A DNA stretch of 22,648 nt from a virus, in the IMG/VR virus record IMGVR_UViG_3300007511_000167, positions 1 to 22,648 of that record. One strand, written 5' to 3'. Of this stretch, positions 1-6,059 are shown piece after piece. The stretch's first letter is position 1. Each line of letters starts with the position of its first letter. The position numbers and the translations under genes were made by a program. Under the pieces are notes generated by a model. It ran no database searches. It was given only the letters and a program-made list of their open reading frames with translations, and was not told where the DNA came from.

Positions 1-215
1 AGTACGGCCAGTGGCATATCGTCTTCGTTGACAAGTGTGACAGGGCAGCGGTCCACTTTCACTCCGTCCAGTTCAAAATCCAAAGCCCAAGGGTCACGCT
101 TATGGTCTATGTCGCTGGTGCATCCCCTGTGGTACTTCTCCCGGTCGGTACAGTCGGAGCATTTAAATTCGTCAGGGTGGAGCTGTAGCCAAATCGCTAC
201 CTCTATGCTTTTTTT
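1..215 (-). CDS. Tail assembly chaperone, -1 frameshift extension (partial, runs off the window)
   Basis: This frame has no start codon of its own. It is open from a TGA near base 260 to base 1, with no ATG until a few codons from the edge and no ribosome-binding site. It is reached by a -1 slip on the A7 run at 209-215 at the end of the upstream chaperone gene, whose own stop lies six bases past the run. The 69 visible residues begin SIEVAIWLQL and carry a Cys pair (CSDC) and two further Cys, suggesting a zinc-binding fold. This follows the lambda G/GT layout, where the minor longer product helps load the tail tube protein on the tape measure. Seen: open frame, Cys pattern and slippery run. 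Inferred: that the slip happens. The true 3' end is outside the window. Confidence 0.7.
203..215 (-). promoter_or_regulatory. Programmed -1 frameshift slippery site (A AAA AAA)
   Basis: On the minus strand the chaperone frame reads TCA AAA AAA GCA TAG. Seven A residues (209-215) let both Lys tRNAs re-pair after a one-base backward slip, and decoding then continues as AGC ATA GAG. The in-frame stop TAG (205-203) follows almost at once. Position and architecture match the known -1 site between the two tail chaperone genes of many siphoviruses. I did not find a convincing downstream pseudoknot by eye. Confidence 0.7.
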
Positions 216-538
216 GAGTCGGCCGTCAGTCCAGAGAATTTGACGATCTTGACCGCAAGGTCATTCGTGTCTACAGGCGGATCGCACTCCGACATCTCCA
301 GAATCGCCTCCGGTGACATCCTTGTGCATTCCACCATTCCCCGAACTGTTTTCACGGTACAGTCCTTTCCGTTCATCTGAACGATGCCGTAGGCCGATAT
401 TGCCATACACAGCTCTGCCGGGTTGCTGACGCTGCCGTCCTCGTTAGCAAACTCTGAAACAATGCTCCTGTGAACAAAGCGGTTGAGCCGTCTCACATGA
501 AACGGCACACCACCCGATACGATTTTTTTTAACTCCAC
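203..538 (-). CDS. Tail assembly chaperone (short form, lambda gpG-like role)
   Basis: This is a 111-residue soluble protein directly downstream of the tail tube gene, where tailed phages place the tail assembly chaperone. The start is GTG at 538, chosen because AGGAGG lies five bases upstream and there is no better ATG. It begins MELKKIVSGGVPFHVRR and ends with two Lys codons inside an A7 run. A -1 slip there would give the longer form running off the window. No domain is recognised with certainty from sequence alone; the assignment rests on position, size and the frameshift site. In the family it coats the tape measure protein during tail assembly and is not part of the mature virion. Confidence 0.65.
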   Translation of the reverse strand: MELKKIVSGGVPFHVRRLNRFVHRSIVSEFANEDGSVSNPAELCMAISAYGIVQMNGKDCTVKTVRGMVECTRMSPEAILEMSECDPPVDTNDLAVKIVKFSGLTADSKKA

Positions 539-561
539 GGTGTCCTCCTGTGGGTTATTGG

Positions 562-1608
562 TTAAGATGCTTCCCTGAGTACCTTCAGCAGGAACTCGTC
601 GTCACTTCCGCCCAGATCGAGCGTCAGGTCAGTGGTAACAATGCCGTTCACATCCCCGTCCTTAACGGAAACGATCTTGCCCCCGCTGGTCGCTTCGGAA
701 CCAGTACCAGAGTACCCGGACGGGAACTCGAGCTGGCCCCGGGAGGTAGCGTAAGTGGCTGCTTCGGACGGGTCACCGAATGTAGTACGGAACTCGCACA
801 TCTCGTTACCGATCATGAACTCGGTAGCCGATTCTGCAGCCAGTGACCGCTTCTCGAAACTGAGTGTAGCAGTAGGTTCACGCCCTGCGATCAGGTAACC
901 AGCCAGAGCATACTCTGCTGTAGCGTCAGGCCGCTCTACTACCTTGGTCTTGAGGTCTATCTCGACCTTGTGTAACACATAGTCCAGAACTGCTGAACCA
1001 GAGCCGAACCTGATAGCACAGTACACATTCCTCCACGGGTGGACGGTCTGAACTTCGATATCCCAAGGGTCAGGAGTGACCGGGTTGGAATACAGTTCGG
1101 GAGCTTCATACAGGCCGTAGAACTCGAACTCGATCATGGGAATTTTACCGTACTCCAGGACGATCTTGAATGTTCCGTAGCAGCCTGCCATGTAAGACAT
1201 TAGCAGCTCAGACTCCATGATCTTCAGTCCGACAGCCGTGTTAGCAGCCATAGCAACGGGAGTATTCGGGGCAGCAGAAGTATACTCTGACCCGACCCCT
1301 CCGGTTGTAAGTGCTGTGGCACAGGCTTTCAGCAGGTTGAAGTATCGTGGCACAGCCTGTTCAGAGGCCGTCTGGTCTTGCGCCCAGAGCGGAACCTTGA
1401 AGGTTGCCTTATGGCTGAGTTGTGTCACAATGGTTTCGCCCTGCGAGTAACTCTGCTGGTTGACTTCCAGCCGTTCAGACTTACTGAGCGGCTCAATACT
1501 TAGATCGGTGACCTGAATAAAATCAGTGTCCGTCCATGCCGCTTCCGTCTGGTAGGTGGCTTCCAGTTGCGCTGCTATGTAAGCCCGCTTTTTGAATAAA
1601 GGACTCAT
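562..1608 (-). CDS. Major tail tube protein
   Basis: This 348-residue protein should form the stacked rings of the tail tube. The central stretch around residues 130-170 (GTFKIVLEYGKIPMIEFEF followed by GLYEAPE) is typical of tail tube proteins: an acidic beta-strand pair, then a conserved G-L-Y/P segment. The sequence is beta-rich with no signal peptide or membrane segment, as expected. The ATG at 1608 overlaps the stop of the upstream gene (ATGA), so translation is probably coupled. It sits between a tail-terminator-like gene and the tail chaperone, the standard order. At 348 residues it is somewhat long, so an extra surface domain is possible in the C-terminal third. Confidence 0.75.
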   Translation of the reverse strand: MSPLFKKRAYIAAQLEATYQTEAAWTDTDFIQVTDLSIEPLSKSERLEVNQQSYSQGETIVTQLSHKATFKVPLWAQDQTASEQAVPRYFNLLKACATALTTGGVGSEYTSAAPNTPVAMAANTAVGLKIMESELLMSYMAGCYGTFKIVLEYGKIPMIEFEFYGLYEAPELYSNPVTPDPWDIEVQTVHPWRNVYCAIRFGSGSAVLDYVLHKVEIDLKTKVVERPDATAEYALAGYLIAGREPTATLSFEKRSLAAESATEFMIGNEMCEFRTTFGDPSEAATYATSRGQLEFPSGYSGTGSEATSGGKIVSVKDGDVNGIVTTDLTLDLGGSDDEFLLKVLREAS

Positions 1609-2048
1609 GCGTCCTCCCTTCGATAATGGTGTTGGATTTTGATTGTGTATTTCATAGCGTTAGCTCCTATCGGCTCACCTTCGCTGATTGAAACAGGGGC
1701 TACGATCTGCATGTGTTCCGTAGGAAAGGTTCCTACAGTGTGATTGGAAAGGTTGTCCAGTACTTCGTCCAATTCAACAGCCAAAGAGTCCAACTCTGTA
1801 TTCAGCCGCTTAGTGACCATGACTACTGGAATGATTAATTCGACAAACTTGTAGCGTGGCACATTACCGGGGCCAGCAGGTGAGTCAGGATCACCGAACA
1901 GTTCTCCCATGTAGATATTGAAAGACTTGTCAAGGTTAATCGCACCCCGAGTGTCCATCGACACAGGGTTGTAATGCCGGGTAAACCCTGCATTCTCAAG
2001 GACAGTTACATTCCGGGCTATGATAGTAGTGAGAGGGTTCACGCTCAT
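1605..2048 (-). CDS. Probable tail terminator / tail completion protein
   Basis: This 147-residue protein lies immediately upstream of the tail tube gene, where siphoviruses normally encode the tail terminator that caps the tube and joins it to the head. The visible sequence is mixed alpha/beta: a central strand-rich part (KFVELIIPVVMVTKRLN), an acidic helix (LDSLAVELDEVLDNLS), and a final strand (KYTIKIQHHYRRED) similar in layout to terminator proteins. I do not see a diagnostic motif. The start codon at 2048 overlaps the previous stop, and the gene ends in ATGA with the tube gene. Another neck protein is the main alternative. Confidence 0.5.
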   Translation of the reverse strand: MSVNPLTTIIARNVTVLENAGFTRHYNPVSMDTRGAINLDKSFNIYMGELFGDPDSPAGPGNVPRYKFVELIIPVVMVTKRLNTELDSLAVELDEVLDNLSNHTVGTFPTEHMQIVAPVSISEGEPIGANAMKYTIKIQHHYRREDA

Positions 2049-2437
2049 CGAGTCACCTCTATCACTCCAGTCTGGACAGTGGTCCCGTCATCAACACCGT
2101 CCTCATCTTCATCTAAGCGGTACTGAACACGGGTAATTGCCTGCTCGTAAATATCCCGCTGGTCGCCCGCTTTCACATCCCACAGGTCGCCTTGTGATAC
2201 AATCAGGGAAGTGTAAATCAGGTGTAAGGTCATAGCGATATGCGCCCGCTTGAAATTAACGGAAGAGTCCTCAAGGATCAGGTCAGGGTCTTGCCCTTTT
2301 TCCTGTAGGCGGTTCTGGATAGTTGTAAAAGCGGCTGCTATGAATGCGGTAATATCACCTGTTGAAATCCCGTCACTGGCGTAAGTGGGGTACAGTACTG
2401 TGATATTGCCGAACAGGATAATTGATATAAGCGCCAT
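2045..2437 (-). CDS. Probable neck / head-tail connector protein
   Basis: This 130-residue protein sits between the capsid genes and the tail terminator candidate, so a neck role is likely. It has a hydrophobic N-terminal strand (MALISIILFGNITVLYP), helices around residues 25-85, and an acidic tail (RLDEDEDGVDDGT). The D-E-D-x-D-G-x-D run could bind calcium, but that is only a pattern. An SD-like GAGG precedes the ATG at 2437, and the stop overlaps the next start. I do not recognise the family by motif; the call rests on gene order. Confidence 0.4.
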   Translation of the reverse strand: MALISIILFGNITVLYPTYASDGISTGDITAFIAAAFTTIQNRLQEKGQDPDLILEDSSVNFKRAHIAMTLHLIYTSLIVSQGDLWDVKAGDQRDIYEQAITRVQYRLDEDEDGVDDGTTVQTGVIEVTR

Positions 2438-2447
2438 AGTTACCTCG

Positions 2448-2843
2448 CTACACTACAGGGGCCCCGGGTTCGGGTTTCTTCTGCGGGTGGACTTCGATAA
2501 CCTTCCAGCCGTTAGCCAGGAGGCTCTTGATCTCACTCTGCCAGTCGGTTTCCAGTGTCTGGCCTGTGTCCGGGTTCTGAAGAACCGTACCGACTCCATG
2601 ATGGATATGTGGCACAAGCTGAGCCTTTTTCACTCGCTTGTCGCTGGCCGCTTTCTGATCATCGATGATCTTCTGCTGTTCCGTCCTTTTGTCAGGAGCG
2701 GTTTCTTCTATAACGGCTTCCACTTCCGGGGGTGTTTCCACATTCACATCCGTCAGCTCTACGCCCGGGCCGTCTACTGCGGGTTTCCCGGTTGCAGTTT
2801 CAGTTTTGCCTGCGACTTCGATCACAGGTTTGCGTTTACTCAT
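2448..2843 (-). CDS. Small head-region protein with acidic linker and NPxTG C-terminal domain
   Basis: This 131-residue protein of unknown function lies just after the capsid gene. Residues 1-70 are low complexity, rich in Glu, Thr, Val, Pro and Lys, and probably disordered. The last 50 or so residues form a compact segment, NPDTGQTLE followed by a helix and GWKVIEV. The 53-residue protein encoded just upstream has the same pattern (NPKTG..VE, helix, GFV), so the two may be related. The ATG at 2843 lies within the last codons of that gene (8-base overlap), implying coupled translation. A head decoration or head-tail joining role is possible but unproven. Confidence 0.55.
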   Translation of the reverse strand: MSKRKPVIEVAGKTETATGKPAVDGPGVELTDVNVETPPEVEAVIEETAPDKRTEQQKIIDDQKAASDKRVKKAQLVPHIHHGVGTVLQNPDTGQTLETDWQSEIKSLLANGWKVIEVHPQKKPEPGAPVV

Positions 2844-2997
2844 TTCGGTTGTCCTTCCGTTTGTTGAAATTGCGTGGAGTGGTTTTCACAAAGCCGTGCC
2901 GGGTTCGCATATCACGGAGCATCTCTGGAGTGGTAGCCTCTACAATATGGCCCGTCTTAGGATTGTGATACAGGACTCCACCATTCTTTCCCAACAT
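2836..2997 (-). CDS. Small protein of 53 residues with NPxTG motif
   Basis: This short gene reads MLGKNGGVLYHNPKTGHIVE and ends in a basic tail (FNKRKDNRNE). Its stop overlaps the next start by eight bases. It lies directly after the major capsid gene, and its motif recurs in the C-terminal part of the next protein, which supports real coding. There is no clear Shine-Dalgarno site before the ATG at 2997; the upstream 60 bases carry a GC-rich inverted-repeat stretch (3009-3050) that might be a weak hairpin. A small capsid-associated or neck protein is plausible. Function unknown. Confidence 0.55.
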   Translation of the reverse strand: MLGKNGGVLYHNPKTGHIVEATTPEMLRDMRTRHGFVKTTPRNFNKRKDNRNE

Positions 2998-3059
2998 AAG
3001 CAATAAAGGGAGCCCCCCGGCTGCGTTGTACGAGGGACCCCCACTCCTGTTATACAGGG

Positions 3060-3986
3060 TTAAGCAGCTGTCTTCAGAGCCGAGGTATTGACTACCTGCG
3101 GAGTGTTGTACAGCTTGCAGTTGTTGTAGGACTGATCCCAGACGCCAGCGTTGTTGCTGCCCTTTCCGGTATCATAACCAGCGGTCACGAGCAGGGCCTT
3201 GATCCAGAGCAGACTTGCGTCACTCATGTAGGCGCACTTGTTACCGGGGGCCAGATACAGGATGATCTCGTCCAGCATAGCCAGAGTCGGACGGTGGTCG
3301 CTGCCAGTTGCCCACAGGTTACCGTACTGGGCCATCGCCTTGTCGATGAATACAGCCAGACCGGGGTACATGCCGACCTTTTTGTAGTACGCCTCGTAGG
3401 GGCCCGTTGCGCCAGCGATCAGGCTCTTCGCCAGCTTGCCAGCCTTCAGGAGGCCGTTGGGGCCGATGAGGCCCTGTGCCTTTTTGGGGCCCCAGCTCAG
3501 GAAGAAGATATTGGTATGGTCGGCCCCGACAGTGTCCTCGCCACCGTCAAAGAAGTTCGCTTCACCATCGTCAGCGATCAGCGTATCCACACCGTCAAAA
3601 CCTTCAGTGGAAGGCCCGTAGAGGCATTCGGACTCGAACTTTGCAGAGTGAGCGTTGATCTGGAGCTGACACTCATCACTGAGCGTTTCAGCCCACTCTT
3701 CCTCTGCCGAGTCTACAGCCGGGTAGGACTCCAGAATCTTGACATAGGTTTTCACATTGGCAGCAACAGAGTAGCTCTGTGCCACACCGTCACCATGCGC
3801 ACGGAATGTGCTGGTGGGAGCGGTATTGACCCGCTTGTAGTCGAGGTAGTTCTTGCGCTTCAGAACCCGGAACAGGCAGTCCTTGAAGATCGGAACTTCT
3901 TTCTCGACATTCGATACCAGCCCCTTAATGGCCGTGTCTTCCGCACGGATTGCCCACTGAGCGGCTGTAAGATTGACATGTGCCAC
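3060..3986 (-). CDS. Major capsid protein (HK97 fold expected)
   Basis: This 308-residue protein follows the scaffold gene, the usual capsid position. It starts at GTG 3986 behind AAGGAG (spacing eight). Residues 1-60 hold a helix and strand typical of the N-arm region (WAIRAEDTAIKGLVSNVEKE). Around residue 160, IFFLSWGPKKAQGLIGP resembles the W-G-x...G-I/L-x-P stretch of a widespread capsid family. The C-terminal third (ALLVTAGYDTGKG, LYNTPQVVNTSALKTAA) fits the axial domain and end strand. It should assemble as hexamers and pentamers of the icosahedral head. There is no obvious large N-terminal delta domain, consistent with a separate scaffold upstream. Confidence 0.8.
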   Translation of the reverse strand: MAHVNLTAAQWAIRAEDTAIKGLVSNVEKEVPIFKDCLFRVLKRKNYLDYKRVNTAPTSTFRAHGDGVAQSYSVAANVKTYVKILESYPAVDSAEEEWAETLSDECQLQINAHSAKFESECLYGPSTEGFDGVDTLIADDGEANFFDGGEDTVGADHTNIFFLSWGPKKAQGLIGPNGLLKAGKLAKSLIAGATGPYEAYYKKVGMYPGLAVFIDKAMAQYGNLWATGSDHRPTLAMLDEIILYLAPGNKCAYMSDASLLWIKALLVTAGYDTGKGSNNAGVWDQSYNNCKLYNTPQVVNTSALKTAA

Positions 3987-3997
3987 GATTGTTCTCC

Positions 3998-4612
3998 TTA
4001 TTCTAAATCTTTTGCCTCCCGCTCGATCTGGTTAACGAGCGGGCTGTGTTCGTCCACTTCGTCGTCAGCCGCATCAGTAGTAGTGGTCTCGGTGGAAGCA
4101 CCAGCGGGGCCTGAACCAGAACCCGTAAGCACTTTAAGCCGTACCATCTTGTCATACTCGTCCAGGTTGGCTATGACGGCGACATCATCATCGGTTTCCA
4201 TGTCAAACAGTTCGTGGTGAGTTTCAGGGATTCCTGCTTTCACCTTCGTCCAGCGTTCCTGCTTTTTCGCGAACTCTTTGGTCTGGTACTCGGTAGCTTT
4301 CGCAAGGTCAGCCTCCAGTACCTTGATCCGATCCTCACCCTGCTCGTACAGCTTCTTGAAGTTCTTCTCATCGGCCAGCTTCTTGTCGGCCCGCTCCTTG
4401 TCAGCTTTCAACAGGTCGGTGTTCTGCGTCCGGAGATCGGTGATAGTCTTGGTCAGTTTGTCGATACGAATTTGTACCGCTGACTTCTTCTTGGGAGTTT
4501 CTTCCTCTTCCTCGGGTGTCTCCACTACCGGGGGATCGGCTTCGCTACCAGTGCCACCACCGTCTTCTTCGTGATACATCGGAACCATTTGCTCGCGCCA
4601 GAATTTCAACAT
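3998..4612 (-). CDS. Capsid scaffolding protein
   Basis: This is a 204-residue, highly charged protein immediately upstream of the capsid gene. Residues 15-45 are acidic and Pro/Gly rich (EEEEETPKKKSAVQIRID). Residues 45-130 form a long predicted coiled coil (IDKLTKTITDLRTQNTDLL and onward), and the C-terminal part holds a short domain and a charged tail (VNQIEREAKDLE). Composition, length and position match phage scaffolding proteins, which fill the procapsid and leave or are cleaved during maturation. The start at 4612 follows GAGGGG. No protease gene was identified in the head block, so the scaffold may exit intact or be processed by an unrecognised enzyme. Confidence 0.75.
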   Translation of the reverse strand: MLKFWREQMVPMYHEEDGGGTGSEADPPVVETPEEEEETPKKKSAVQIRIDKLTKTITDLRTQNTDLLKADKERADKKLADEKNFKKLYEQGEDRIKVLEADLAKATEYQTKEFAKKQERWTKVKAGIPETHHELFDMETDDDVAVIANLDEYDKMVRLKVLTGSGSGPAGASTETTTTDAADDEVDEHSPLVNQIEREAKDLE

Positions 4613-4706
4613 GATAACCCCTCTTTTTAGAACAGCGTTTTATCGTTTACGAAACGGCTGCGGAACTTTACAACCCCCACAGGGGCGGGCCGGGCGCTCC
4701 GGCTTT

Positions 4707-4904
4707 TTATTTCTCTATCCTTTTGGATTCCTTCTCGACATGCTCCAGCATTGATTCCCGGTCAGAGAACATAGCTTCATCCCGTCCGTGATTCGGGTAA
4801 TCCCGCCCGTCCTTCTGCTCTTCGTAGTTGGTGTAAACTACAAAGCCCCCGGTCTTACCTTTACCGACAGCTTCAATATTGATCCCCGTGTAAGTCTTCG
4901 GCAT
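4707..4904 (-). CDS. Small hypothetical protein, 65 residues
   Basis: This short gene has an excellent ribosome-binding site (AGGAGG, five bases before the ATG at 4904). It begins MPKTYTGINIEAVGKGKTGG and ends in a charged helix (SMLEHVEKESKRIEK). Function unknown. It lies between the zinc-binding head protein and the scaffold. The intergenic stretch after it (4613-4706) contains two small GC-rich palindromes (GCCGG..CCGGC and CCCC TGT GGGG on the minus strand), with no T tract typical of a terminator. Confidence 0.6.
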   Translation of the reverse strand: MPKTYTGINIEAVGKGKTGGFVVYTNYEEQKDGRDYPNHGRDEAMFSDRESMLEHVEKESKRIEK

Positions 4905-4916
4905 TCCGTCCTCCTG

Positions 4917-4949
4917 TTATGAGCCAACTGGCTTCAGAAAGCAGCGTCA
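4917..4949 (-). other. UGA codon in place of a family Cys, with resumed frame and SECIS-like hairpin
   Basis: The 134-residue head protein ends at TGA (4949-4947). Read past it, the frame gives R-C-F-L-K-P-V-G-S and then TAA (4919-4917), immediately before the AGGAGG of the next gene. With a Cys at the TGA, the end would read C-D-G-G-C-R-C-x-L-x-P, which fits the C-terminal metal-binding pattern I know from such phage head proteins. Ten bases after TGA comes a hairpin at 4936-4920 (stem UG/CA plus AGCC/GGCU, one bulged A, loop AGUU). Its loop starts 18 bases after the UGA with G in the second position, within loose rules for bacterial SECIS elements. Recoding, a recent nonsense mutation or a base error are all possible. 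Confidence 0.4.
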
Positions 4950-5351
4950 ACCACCGTCACAGATTGTAGCACCTGCTCCCGGGGGCCCTTCGTGCTGCCA
5001 TTCCTTCATCGTCTGCACCCTACCGTTATTACCCTTGCATGTATCACAATTTACAGCAGTCGGCTCCTTCACCCACTCCCAATCCTCTGCGAGCCCGTCA
5101 GTCTCGTCAAGGTAGGCGTTAGTAGCGAGCTGGTTCAGGGTGGTAGACAACCGCCTGTTCAGGTCGTTGACAAGCCTGTTGCGGAAGGACGCTACGGCTT
5201 CGGGTGTTGCAAAGTGCGCTGCTATGGCTGCTTCACTCATCCCGCCCATTTGCATTTCTGCTATCTGATATTCAAGAGCGTAAAGAACTTCGTCAATATC
5301 GTGCCCAAGAGCTGACAGTGTCAACTTAATTCGCTGCTCTAACCTACTCAC
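4947..5351 (-). CDS. Minor head protein with Cys-rich C-terminal motif (truncated by, or read through, UGA)
   Basis: This protein has 134 residues to the first stop. The N-terminal 100 residues are helical (LEQRIKLTLSALGHDIDEVL, FRNRLVNDLNRRLSTTLNQL). The C-terminal part has C102-x2-C105, then K-G-N-N-G-R-V-Q-T-M-K-E-W, P-G-A-G-A-T and C131, the arrangement seen at the C-terminal end of phage head morphogenesis proteins. The family then normally continues with a C-x-C pair, and the frame here does so after the UGA (see the overlapping entry). The start is GTG at 5351, overlapping the previous stop, and there is only a weak SD. Expected role: structural protein of the head interior or neck, binding zinc through the Cys residues. 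Confidence 0.6.
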   Translation of the reverse strand: MSRLEQRIKLTLSALGHDIDEVLYALEYQIAEMQMGGMSEAAIAAHFATPEAVASFRNRLVNDLNRRLSTTLNQLATNAYLDETDGLAEDWEWVKEPTAVNCDTCKGNNGRVQTMKEWQHEGPPGAGATICDGG

Positions 5352-5812
5352 ATGTCAATCCGTATTTGTCCACTGAAACTTAATTTCTTGTCGATCTGTT
5401 TGATTCCAGACTTCAGGAGCTTCTCTAACCAGTAGTCTTCATCGAACTTGGTAATGCCAAAATGCCGACTCGCATTCGGAATGCGTTTCGACTGGTCATC
5501 GTGGCCTTTCTGGTTCCATGCGCCTATATCTTCGTAGGTAGCCGACTCGCTGCTCGGGTGTCTGGTGTTCTTCACATAAATCCGCAGGCCGAGCTTACTA
5601 GCCCGGAAGTTGATAGCGTTCGCCAGGAATGCTCCGGTGCGTATCATTCGGGTTCCTTTACCGCTGGCTTTTGGTTTTGCCGGGGCCTGATCCATACCCA
5701 TGCCTTGCCGCATACGCTGCTTCATCTTGGCCTTCAGGGCCTCACCGCAGTCGTGCATCTCCTTGCGAAGGTCTACATCAGGGTATTTAATCTTGATCCG
5801 GCTTCGTGCCAC
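5348..5812 (-). CDS. Virion morphogenesis / HK97 gp10-like neck protein candidate
   Basis: This 154-residue basic protein starts at GTG 5812 behind GAGGG. The layout is a helical N-terminus (LRKEMHDCGEALKAKMKQRM), then a TG.L..AI segment (RTGAFLANAINFRAS), a strand (LGLRIYVKNTR), an aromatic-Gly segment (YEDIGAWNQKG), and a final helix. A helix followed by R-T-G-x-L-x-x-x-I-x and strands is typical of gp10-like and Mu gpG-like virion morphogenesis proteins involved in tail completion or neck assembly. Its position between portal and scaffold is unusual for gp10, which normally follows the capsid gene. Confidence in the exact family is moderate. Confidence 0.45.
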   Translation of the reverse strand: MARSRIKIKYPDVDLRKEMHDCGEALKAKMKQRMRQGMGMDQAPAKPKASGKGTRMIRTGAFLANAINFRASKLGLRIYVKNTRHPSSESATYEDIGAWNQKGHDDQSKRIPNASRHFGITKFDEDYWLEKLLKSGIKQIDKKLSFSGQIRIDM

Positions 5813-5813
5813 A

Positions 5814-6059
5814 CTATCCCTCTCGGTTGTACTCTTCAGTCACTTTACCAGCGAACCTGATTCCCTCGGCGGTTGCTTTTGCCATTTGCGCCCGGGCCGC
5901 TCTGTCAACTGTCAGCTTCAAGGCTTTCAGGTTCTGGCCCCGCTTAGAACCCCGTAACAGGGAGAGCGGGGTAGGTAGATCAAGCTTCTGTATCGACTCC
6001 CGGCTCTGCTGGCGTACCCGGTTCATCTTTTCGTAATGTTGATGATATAGCTTTTCCAT
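5814..6059 (-). CDS. Small basic protein overlapping the portal gene 3' end, 81 residues
   Basis: The ATG at 6059 lies inside the last 80 bases of the portal gene, in another frame, and is preceded by GGAG at six bases spacing. That supports a true start despite the long overlap. The protein is rich in Arg, Lys and Ala (MNRVRQQSRESIQKL, LKLTVDRAARAQMAKATAEG) and likely helical. Function unknown; its place after the portal suggests a head-assembly role. A later start at Met12 (6026) would still overlap the portal gene but has no better SD. Confidence 0.5.
   Translation of the reverse strand: MEKLYHQHYEKMNRVRQQSRESIQKLDLPTPLSLLRGSKRGQNLKALKLTVDRAARAQMAKATAEGIRFAGKVTEEYNREG

Noticed and set aside
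3009-3050. GC-rich inverted repeat after the capsid gene as a terminator
   Set aside because: Stem pairing is short and no T tract follows on the minus strand; at most a weak attenuator.
3294-4220. Plus-strand open frame of 308 codons opposite the capsid and scaffold genes
   Set aside because: It mirrors strongly coding minus-strand genes, has no sensible protein composition or RBS, and crosses two genes.
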